DNA from: Phycisphaerales bacterium UBA2402
Lineage (GTDB): Bacteria; Planctomycetota; Phycisphaerae; Phycisphaerales; UBA1924
Assembly: GCA_002343715.1 (NCBI GenBank)
Contig: DDSA01000174.1
Span: 1-9,126, forward strand
Length of the DNA: 9,126 nucleotides
Direction of reading: 5' to 3'
Numbering within the stretch: position 1 is the stretch's first letter; every line of letters starts with the position of its first letter. Shown in pieces: positions 1 through 5,137 of this stretch. The notes beneath the pieces are model-generated. The model did not search any database. It saw nothing but the letters and a program-made list of their open reading frames with translations, and was not told the DNA's origin. A program made the translations under genes and the position numbers.

Positions 1-10
1 TTCCCCCCCC
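1..10. other. C-run at the left edge, possible sequence-end artefact
   Basis: The window begins TT followed by eight C. Read outward on the minus strand this is a G run, mirroring the right edge. The last nusA codons across it may not be reliable. Confidence 0.4.
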
Positions 11-1272
11 GCCACGGCCGAAGCACCCGGGTCTCCGAGCACGCCGAGCACAAGTGCCGCATCGGCCTTGGCTTGGCGTTCCTTCTCTTCCTTGTCCTTG
101 AGTTGCTGAGCCGCGACTTCCTTGGCTTTCACCGAGCACGTCTCAACCACCACCGCCGCGACTTCGGGCGTAATTCCCAGTTCGTTGACAAGCACATCGG
201 CGCCTACTTCTTCGATGTCGAAAACACTGACCATGCCCATCGCGGCGAGTTTATCGGTCATTTGTTCGGTAACGCCCTCGACGCTCTGGCAGGTCTGGTA
301 CATGATCTCCAGTCCCTTGCGGAACTCATCTGGGGTAAGGATGTCGACATCCCAGCCTGTGAGGCGGGCGGCGAGGCGGACGTTCTGACCCCGTTTGCCG
401 ATGGCGAGGCTCAGTTGGTCATCGCGGACGACCACGGTGGCCCTCCCCAACTCGAAGCACAGGGAGATCTCGGCGACTTCCGCCGGCTTGAGTGCGTTCT
501 GGATGAGGATCTGGCTGCTCTCGTTCCAACGGACGATATCGATCTTCTCGCCGTTGAGCTCATCGACGATGTTCTTGATGCGGCTTCCACGCACGCCCAC
601 GCACGCTCCAACAGCGTCCACCTTGCTGTCGATGCTGGCGACGGCGAGTTTGGTGCGGTACCCGGCCTCGCGGGCCATGGCTTTGACTTCGATGATCTTC
701 TCGGCGACTTCGGGCACTTCGACCTCGAAGAGTTTCTTGATGAAATCCGGGTGAGCGCGGGAAAGAACAATCTTCACCTGGCTGCCCGCATCGCGCACGT
801 CGAGGATGAGGCAGCGGACTCTGTCGCCGGCGGCGAACTGTTCACCCGGGATCTGCTCGCTGCGGGGCATGAATCCTTCGGCCCGGTCGATGGTCACGAC
901 CAGCGCCCCGCCCTCGTAGCGCTGGGCGACGCCGGTGGCGATCTCTCCCATGCGCTTGCTGAACTCTTCGAGGATGCTGGTGCGCTCATCGTCGCGGAAC
1001 TTCTGGATCATCACCTGCTTGAACGTCTGGGCCGCGATGCGCCCGAACTCCAGGGGGGACATCACCAGCGGCTCGCCGTGTCGCGTCAGTTGAAACTGAC
1101 CGCTCAACGGGTCGAGCACGCACTGAAACTCCTCGGTATCGAGCGTGTTGAAGTACTTGCGAGCGGCCGAAACCATCGCCTGCTCGAGGTCACGGATCAG
1201 CACGGAACGATCGATGTTCCGCTCCCGTGCGATGCCGTCGATCAGCCGCATCATTTCCTGGGTATTCACCAT
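1..1272 (-). CDS. nusA: Transcription termination/antitermination factor NusA (3' end cut off)
   Basis: NusA binds RNA polymerase and nascent RNA and modulates pausing, termination and antitermination in the cytoplasm. The visible 424 residues show the family order. An N-terminal polymerase-binding domain covers about 1-110, with FGRIAAQTFKQV at 76-87. An S1 domain covers about 115-175. KH1 contains the hallmark KVDAVGACVGVRGSRIKNI (217-235), and KH2 contains LAIGKRGQNVRLAARLTGW (289-307). A helix-hairpin-helix-like segment follows at about 328-380, then a Lys/Glu-rich tail from 384. The ATG at 1272 is preceded by a good ribosome binding site (AAAGGA, 10-base spacer). No stop occurs before the left edge, so the C-terminus is missing, and the last few codons cross a C-run that may be artefact. 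The N-terminal domain is about 25 residues shorter than in E. coli. rimP, the usual upstream neighbour, is absent; the next gene is divergent. Identity is near certain from the KH motifs. Confidence 0.97.
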   Translation of the reverse strand, partial: MVNTQEMMRLIDGIARERNIDRSVLIRDLEQAMVSAARKYFNTLDTEEFQCVLDPLSGQFQLTRHGEPLVMSPLEFGRIAAQTFKQVMIQKFRDDERTSILEEFSKRMGEIATGVAQRYEGGALVVTIDRAEGFMPRSEQIPGEQFAAGDRVRCLILDVRDAGSQVKIVLSRAHPDFIKKLFEVEVPEVAEKIIEVKAMAREAGYRTKLAVASIDSKVDAVGACVGVRGSRIKNIVDELNGEKIDIVRWNESSQILIQNALKPAEVAEISLCFELGRATVVVRDDQLSLAIGKRGQNVRLAARLTGWDVDILTPDEFRKGLEIMYQTCQSVEGVTEQMTDKLAAMGMVSVFDIEEVGADVLVNELGITPEVAAVVVETCSVKAKEVAAQQLKDKEEKERQAKADAALVLGVLGDPGASAVAGGE

Positions 1273-1282
1273 TTCTGTACCG

Positions 1283-1288
1283 TCCTTT
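1283..1288 (-). promoter_or_regulatory. Ribosome binding site of nusA
   Basis: On the minus strand AAAGGA lies 10 bases before the nusA ATG. It is the clearest Shine-Dalgarno match in the window and fixes the nusA start at 1272. The other genes have weak or no such site. Confidence 0.65.
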
Positions 1289-1333
1289 ACTCTCCGACTC
1301 GCCGAGCCTGGTTATCGAGATGTCGAAATGTCC

Positions 1334-1374
1334 AAAAAAAACACGAACCACGCGCGACCCATTGACGCTCGTGG
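1334..1374 (-). terminator. Possible hairpin plus T-tract upstream of nusA (terminator or attenuator)
   Basis: Read on the minus strand, CCACGAGCG and CGCGCGTGG form a 9-bp stem with one A-G mismatch and a 9-base loop. It is followed by TTCGTG and then eight T. The T-tract begins 6 bases after this stem, which is long for an intrinsic terminator. An alternative 5-bp pairing, CACGA with TCGTG, ends right at the T-tract. The two pairings share one strand and are mutually exclusive. The T-tract ends 61 bases before the nusA ATG. It could end a short upstream RNA or attenuate a nusA leader. It could also be chance, since nothing recognisable lies upstream of it on this strand. Confidence 0.3.
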
Positions 1375-1428
1375 CTCTGAACCGCTGCCGGGGGGGACGC
1401 CGCCCACGCCCGGGACGATTTGTCTCCG

Positions 1429-1496
1429 GTCGTTATGGCGTGAACGCCTCCGACGTGACTCGGGCGGGACACCCGGTGCGCCGCGTAGCGCGCACC
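1429..1496. other. Structured GC-rich non-coding stretch between nusA and the DUF4239 gene
   Basis: This is part of a 397-base gap (1273-1669) without a convincing gene. Two inverted repeats stand out. GTCG (1429-1432) pairs with CGAC (1451-1454), enclosing GGCG-TGAA-CGCC (1437-1448). GGTGCGC (1475-1481) pairs perfectly with GCGCACC (1490-1496). A third, weaker repeat, TTCCGA/TCGGAA, lies at 1571-1590. I checked both strands for tRNA T-loops, the RNase P P4 core and SRP/tmRNA hallmarks and saw none. The stretch could be leader RNA for either divergent gene, an unknown small RNA, or simply GC-rich spacer. Confidence 0.3.
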
Positions 1497-1669
1497 AACG
1501 ATGGTGATGGCCGCTTACCGAGCATGGGTTGAAACCACGTACGTCATGCTGTCGCTCCTCGGCACATCGGTTCCGAAAAACACCTCGGAAACGGCGTACC
1601 GAACGAGTGATGATAGGCACCCGTCCCCCCGAGCGCCTCCGACGAGCGGGAAGGACAATAATCGAGCAG

Positions 1670-2482
1670 ATGGGCTTTTCTTGGGCGTATGACCTGTCAA
1701 CCCCGACCTGCTGTGCGATCATCGTCTTGGCGTGGGTGGCCTTTGCGGTCGCGGGGATCTGGGTCTGCGCTCCGGCGGTCGCGCTGCTCTGCCGCGCAGC
1801 GCCAGGATCCGAAGCCGCCCGCGGGCACAACGAGGTCGTTTCGTACTTTCTGTCGGCGGTGGGGGTGTTCTACGGGATCACGCTCGGCTTGATCGCGGTC
1901 GGCACGTGGACCTCCTTCAACGAGGTCGAGAGCCGTGTGTCGCACGAGGCTTCACAGATCGCCGCGCTCTACCGGGACCTCGACGGCTATCCCGAGCCGG
2001 TGCGGAGCGCCGCGCGCCGCGAGCTCCGCGAGTACACCGACTACGTGATCGAGCGGGCTTGGCCCGAGCAGCGCAAAGGCCGTGTGCCCCAGGGCGGGAA
2101 CATCATCATCACCCGCCTCCAACAAGTCTTGAACCACTTCGAGCCGGCCACGCCGGGGCGCGAAGTGACCCACGCCGAGGCGTTGTCGAAGTTCAACGAT
2201 CTGGTGACGGCCAGGCGGTTGCGGTTGCAGTCCGTGAGTGTGGGCCTCTCCGGGGCCATGTGGGCGTTGGTCCTGCTCGGTGGGGTCATCAGCGTTGGTG
2301 TGACGTGGCTCTTTGTGTGTGAATCACGGGCGGCGCACGCGCTGCTCGCGGGGATGATGGCCGCGCTCATCGGGCTGCTGATCTTCATCATGGTCGAGAT
2401 GGACAGCCCCTTCCGGGGAAGTTTCGGCATTGGCCCCGACGCGTATGTGCTCGTACGCGATCAGGAGTTGGTCGAGCCGTGA
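1670..2482 (+). CDS. DUF4239 (bestrophin-like) family integral membrane protein
   Basis: The 270-residue protein has four predicted membrane segments, at about 14-41, 57-80, 188-215 and 222-242. The soluble loop between the second and third carries the family signature: a hydrophobic run into WTSFNEVESRVSHEASQIAA (80-99), then LYRDLDGYPEP (100-110), RRELREYTDYVIERAWPE (116-133), and a pair of helices before the third segment. This pattern matches DUF4239, called bestrophin-like. Bestrophins are anion channels, but channel activity for this family is not established and I do not claim it. I chose the ATG at 1670 because membrane-like sequence begins there. The reading frame is open back to an ATG at 1529, but those 47 residues are Arg-rich and look non-coding. 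GGAAGGA lies about 14 bases upstream, rather far for a ribosome binding site. An ATG at 1610 is a less likely alternative. It is the only plus-strand gene here, divergent from nusA, and it ends 7 bases from the end of the convergent oxidoreductase gene. Confidence 0.85.
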   Translation: MGFSWAYDLSTPTCCAIIVLAWVAFAVAGIWVCAPAVALLCRAAPGSEAARGHNEVVSYFLSAVGVFYGITLGLIAVGTWTSFNEVESRVSHEASQIAALYRDLDGYPEPVRSAARRELREYTDYVIERAWPEQRKGRVPQGGNIIITRLQQVLNHFEPATPGREVTHAEALSKFNDLVTARRLRLQSVSVGLSGAMWALVLLGGVISVGVTWLFVCESRAAHALLAGMMAALIGLLIFIMVEMDSPFRGSFGIGPDAYVLVRDQELVEP

Positions 2483-2489
2483 TTCGCCA

Positions 2490-3533
2490 TTACCAGCGCA
2501 CGACGATCTTTCCAAACTGGTCCGCCGCTTCGAGTCGCTCGTACGCGCGCCGGGCATCGGCAGCGTCGAAGACGTTGTCCACCGGAAGGGAGAGTGATCC
2601 CGCCCGGAAGAGGGCGGCGATCTCCCTGAATTCATCGTTGCTGCCCATGGTGGATCCCAGGATCCTGAGTTGATTCCAGAAGATGCGGGCCAGGTCGGTC
2701 GCGGCGTCTGGGCCGGAGGTGCAACCGGGCGTGGCGTAGGTGCCGCCCCGGGCCAGGCTCTTGATGCAGTTCAGGTGCGTGGCTTTGCCGCTGGAATCCA
2801 CGGCCAGATCGACGCCGCGCTTGCCGGTCCATGACCGTATGTCCTTGGACCAGTCCTGCCCCGTGTCGTGGATGGTCGCCGCGGCCCCCAGTTGCCGGGC
2901 GCGTTCCAGTTTCCATGGATGCCGACTCGTGACCGCGACGGGGCACGCCAGGTGTCTGGCGATGGCCAGCGCCGCGACGGCCACGCCTCCGCCGATTCCG
3001 GTCACCAGCACGCTCTGGCCCGGCTTGAGGTTCGCCTTGGTGACCATCATGGAGTACGCCGTGAGCGTGCAGAGTCCGAAAGCCGCGGCAACGGCCGGGT
3101 CCGCCGACTCGCCAACCAGCGCGATGTTCGCAGCCGGAGCGAGGAACCGCTCCATGAACATGCCGTGATGATGTTCTCCGATGAGTTCGTACGCGGGGGC
3201 GAGCGTTGAACCGGGCGGATCATCCGGCCGAGATGGTGCACCGACTTCAACCGCGGCGTTCACGATGACGCGACGCCCGGCCCACCCGGCATCGACCCCC
3301 GGGCCGACGGCTTCAATCACGCCGCAGGCATCACACCCGGACACGCGCGGGTACGTCAGCGGCACTCCGGGAATGCCCTTGCCGACCCACAGATCCATGT
3401 GATTGAAGGCCGATGCCAGGGTACGGATCAGGACCTGACCCGGCCCTGGTTCGCTCGGGTCGGGCCAATCTGACACGAAAGAGATATTCGGAGAAACGGG
3501 TGAACCTTGCTTCGTGACAACAATGGCGCGCAT
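2490..3533 (-). CDS. Medium-chain dehydrogenase/reductase, zinc-type alcohol dehydrogenase / quinone oxidoreductase-like
   Basis: A 347-residue NAD(P)H-dependent oxidoreductase of the medium-chain superfamily, a normal length for the family. An N-terminal GroES-like domain (about 1-140) has FNHMDLWVGKGIPG (43-56), PRVSGCDACGVIEAVGPGV (62-80) and GRRVIVN (86-92). The Rossmann domain has VLVTGIGGGVAVAALAIAR (175-193) for cofactor binding, then GVDLAVDSSGK (240-250) and ILGSTMGSNDEF (291-302). The C-terminus, FGKIVVRW, is typical. The NHxDLW and LGSTMG features resemble a zinc-ADH-like subgroup. The four-cysteine structural-zinc lobe of that subgroup, expected near residues 95-115, is replaced by a Pro/Asp-rich stretch, so structural zinc is probably not bound. 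Substrate and cofactor preference cannot be read from sequence. No clear Shine-Dalgarno precedes the ATG at 3533, but the start matches the usual MKAIVV-like family start. It lies beyond the rplS terminator, so it probably has its own promoter. Confidence 0.9.
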   Translation of the reverse strand: MRAIVVTKQGSPVSPNISFVSDWPDPSEPGPGQVLIRTLASAFNHMDLWVGKGIPGVPLTYPRVSGCDACGVIEAVGPGVDAGWAGRRVIVNAAVEVGAPSRPDDPPGSTLAPAYELIGEHHHGMFMERFLAPAANIALVGESADPAVAAAFGLCTLTAYSMMVTKANLKPGQSVLVTGIGGGVAVAALAIARHLACPVAVTSRHPWKLERARQLGAAATIHDTGQDWSKDIRSWTGKRGVDLAVDSSGKATHLNCIKSLARGGTYATPGCTSGPDAATDLARIFWNQLRILGSTMGSNDEFREIAALFRAGSLSLPVDNVFDAADARRAYERLEAADQFGKIVVRW

Positions 3534-3590
3534 GGCCCAAAGGTATCGCGTCGGTCGGCCGGGTCGGGAAGTTGTTCGGCGAACTATGCC

Positions 3591-3632
3591 AAAAAAAGTG
3601 CGGCCCGAGCGATGGGGGGCTGCTCGGGCCGC
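3591..3632 (-). terminator. Intrinsic (rho-independent) terminator downstream of rplS
   Basis: Read on the minus strand, GCGGCCCGAGC and GCTCGGGCCGC form a perfect 11-bp GC-rich stem (3622-3632 with 3600-3610) around an 11-base loop. AC and seven T follow (3597-3591). It lies about 110 bases after the rplS stop and before the oxidoreductase start at 3533, so it most likely ends the trmD-rplS transcript. It is the strongest terminator in the window. The rest of the 3534-3743 gap shows no gene or other signal. Confidence 0.88.
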
Positions 3633-3743
3633 GGAGGGGGGAGCAAGTTATGAAGATTCAGTATAGACCGCTCACACGCGGGGTGTCAAGCAAAACCCGG
3701 TGAGAACACGAGGGCAATACATCAGAGGCCGAATACTTCGGTA

Positions 3744-4166
3744 TCAGTCAGCTTTGGCAGGGGCAGCAGCGGGAGCGCTGTCGGTCGTGGTCGTGGGGAC
3801 CGCATCGTGCTTCAGGCCGCGACGCTTGTCGCGGAGGCGACGGGACTTTCCGGTTCGCTCGCGGAGGTAGTACAGCTTGGCACGCCGGGCATCGCCACGC
3901 CGGACCATCTCGATATCCGCCACCATGGGCGAGTTGATCGGGAAGATACGCTCGACGCCGACTTCATCCACGATCTTACGGATAACGACCATCTCGTCGA
4001 TGCCGCGGCCTTTGCGGGAAATGACCACGCCCTGAAAGGCCTGCTGACGCTCCTTCTCGCCCTCGACGATGCGGAACGACACGCTGATGGTGTCGCCGAT
4101 ACCGAACGAAATCACGTTCTTCTTGATGTGCGATGCGGAGATGGACTCGAGGAGTTGCTGGGACAT
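3744..4166 (-). CDS. rplS: 50S ribosomal protein L19
   Basis: L19 is a large-subunit ribosomal protein at the interface with the 30S subunit. The 140 residues match the family along about 1-120: FGIGDTISVSFRIVEGEKER (21-40), QAFQGVVISRKGRG (42-55), a VGVERIFPINSPMVADIEMV block (69-88), and a basic RRGDARRAKLYYLRERTGK segment (89-107) that contacts rRNA. Residues about 122-140 form a Thr/Ala/Pro-rich extension beyond the compact bacterial core, so the protein is somewhat longer than the roughly 115 residues of E. coli L19. No strong Shine-Dalgarno precedes the ATG at 4166. The gene follows trmD as in many bacteria, but after an unusually long 234-base gap with a possible promoter and hairpin. 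A strong terminator lies downstream. Confidence 0.97.
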   Translation of the reverse strand: MSQQLLESISASHIKKNVISFGIGDTISVSFRIVEGEKERQQAFQGVVISRKGRGIDEMVVIRKIVDEVGVERIFPINSPMVADIEMVRRGDARRAKLYYLRERTGKSRRLRDKRRGLKHDAVPTTTTDSAPAAAPAKAD

Positions 4167-4186
4167 GGGCGAATCTCGCTTCTGTG

Positions 4187-4215
4187 CCGGCGTGGATTGG
4201 CCACGACCGTGCCGG
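4187..4215 (-). promoter_or_regulatory. Hairpin in the rplS leader just upstream of the start codon
   Basis: On the minus strand CGTGG (4205-4201) pairs with CCACG (4195-4191) around a 5-base loop. CCGG (4215-4212) can pair with CCGG (4190-4187) outside it, leaving a 6-base bulge. The structure ends 20 bases before the rplS ATG, in a place where it could affect ribosome access. Several bacterial groups have known L19 leader RNAs, but I do not recognise this as any described one. Confidence 0.3.
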
Positions 4216-4321
4216 GATGGGTCGAGATATTAGGCCTTCCGGCGATCGAAGTCATGCTCTGAGTGTTTCGGGTGGCGCGACTGCGCTTGGTCCTCGGCAT
4301 ACTGAGGCATGACGCGGCGAT

Positions 4322-4350
4322 TTTGTAAGGATTTTGATTGGAACAATGAA
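4322..4350 (-). promoter_or_regulatory. Possible sigma-70-type promoter for rplS
   Basis: On the minus strand TTCATT (4350-4345) and TACAAA (4327-4322) are separated by 17 bases. They lie in the most AT-rich stretch of an otherwise GC-rich window (about 4317-4350). The -10 matches 4 of 6 consensus bases and the -35 matches 3 of 6, so support comes from spacing and base composition more than from the hexamers. It would give a leader of roughly 150 bases before rplS. The gap also contains a 26-codon open frame (ATG 4310, stop 4230), which I cannot support as a gene. Confidence 0.3.
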
Positions 4351-4400
4351 GTACTCGGTGTGGACTTCACAAAGGAACCGTGTAGACACGTGCAGTTCGT

Positions 4401-5123
4401 TCATGCGCTCGGGGGGAGCAGGTCCGGACGTCTCTCCCTTGTTCGCCTTCGGCGCTCTTCAAGCCGCCACTCGGCAACTCGGCCATGGTCACCGCTGAGG
4501 AGTACTTCAGGAACGACGGCTCCCATCCATTCTCTTGGTTTGGTGAAATGGGGGCAGTCGAGGAGCCGCTCGCCCCGCTCGCCCGCGGGCGAGAAGCTGT
4601 CCTGCGCGTTCGAGTCCTGGTCCCCCAGCACCCCGGGCAGGAGCCTCGCTACTGCGTCGATCAGCACCATCGCGGCGAGTTCGCCGCCGGAGAGGATGTA
4701 ATCGCCGATGCTGATCTCGAGCGGCGCGAGACGTTCAATGACGCGCTCGTCGATGCCTTCATAGTGCCCGGCGATGAGCAGGAGCCTCGCCTCATGGGAG
4801 AGTTCCTCGACCAGGGCCTGGGTCAAGGGCCTGCCCTGCGGCGTCAGCAGCACCCGCCTCGCGGGCCGTGGGTCCATCGCTTCGACCGCGGCCACCGCAT
4901 CCCACACCGGTTGGCACATCATCACCATCCCGGGGCCGCCGCCGAAGGGGCGGTCGTCGGTCTTCTTGTGCTTGTTCTGCGAATACGCACGGATGTCCGT
5001 GGCGATGATCTCCACGGCTCCGGCGGCGACCGCCCGCCCGGGGATGCTGACGGCCAGTGCTGCCGGCGGCACCGGGGTGAACATCTCCGTGAAGGTTGTC
5101 AGAACATCGATACGCAGAGGCAT
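4401..5123 (-). CDS. trmD: tRNA (guanine-N1-)-methyltransferase TrmD
   Basis: TrmD transfers a methyl group from S-adenosylmethionine to N1 of guanine 37 in tRNAs with a G at 36, which prevents +1 frameshifting. The 240-residue protein has normal length. It shows DDRPFGGGPGMVM (56-68), LLTPQGRPLTQ (92-102), GHYEGIDERV (119-128), then SIGDYILSGGELAAMVLIDA (138-157) and RLLPGVLG (160-167). These form the trefoil-knot cofactor site. The DSF motif (175-177) carries the conserved catalytic Asp. The C-terminal tRNA-binding part has LLDCPHFTKP (187-196) and VPEVLLSGDHGRVAEWR (204-220). No Shine-Dalgarno precedes the ATG at 5123. The start lies 14 bases after the stop of the secreted-protein gene, which suggests co-transcription. 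rplS follows downstream, as in many bacteria; rimM and rpsP, the usual upstream partners, are absent. Confidence 0.97.
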   Translation of the reverse strand: MPLRIDVLTTFTEMFTPVPPAALAVSIPGRAVAAGAVEIIATDIRAYSQNKHKKTDDRPFGGGPGMVMMCQPVWDAVAAVEAMDPRPARRVLLTPQGRPLTQALVEELSHEARLLLIAGHYEGIDERVIERLAPLEISIGDYILSGGELAAMVLIDAVARLLPGVLGDQDSNAQDSFSPAGERGERLLDCPHFTKPREWMGAVVPEVLLSGDHGRVAEWRLEERRRRTRERRPDLLPPSA

Positions 5124-5137
5124 GTGCTAAGAGCGTA

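Noticed and set aside
73..1365. A 430-codon plus-strand open frame
   Set aside because: It lies antisense to nusA, whose KH and S1 motifs are unmistakable. Its His/Asp/Leu-rich translation matches no family and is a codon-bias shadow in GC-rich DNA.
1571..1590. Inverted repeat TTCCGA/TCGGAA upstream of the DUF4239 gene as an operator
   Set aside because: Only 6 bp per arm with an 8-base loop and no known regulator match. Repeats of this size arise often by chance.
1529..1669. N-terminal extension of the DUF4239 protein by 47 residues
   Set aside because: The frame is open, but the residues are Arg-rich and lack family similarity, and the natural membrane start is the ATG at 1670.
1312..1830. 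A 172-codon minus-strand open frame between nusA and the membrane protein gene
   Set aside because: It overlaps the first part of the DUF4239 gene in antisense, its Arg/Pro/Ser-rich composition is non-coding in character, and it shows no family motif.
4230..4310. A 26-codon minus-strand open frame upstream of rplS
   Set aside because: It has no ribosome binding site, no hydrophobic or regulatory pattern and no way to test conservation here, so it is most likely chance within the leader.
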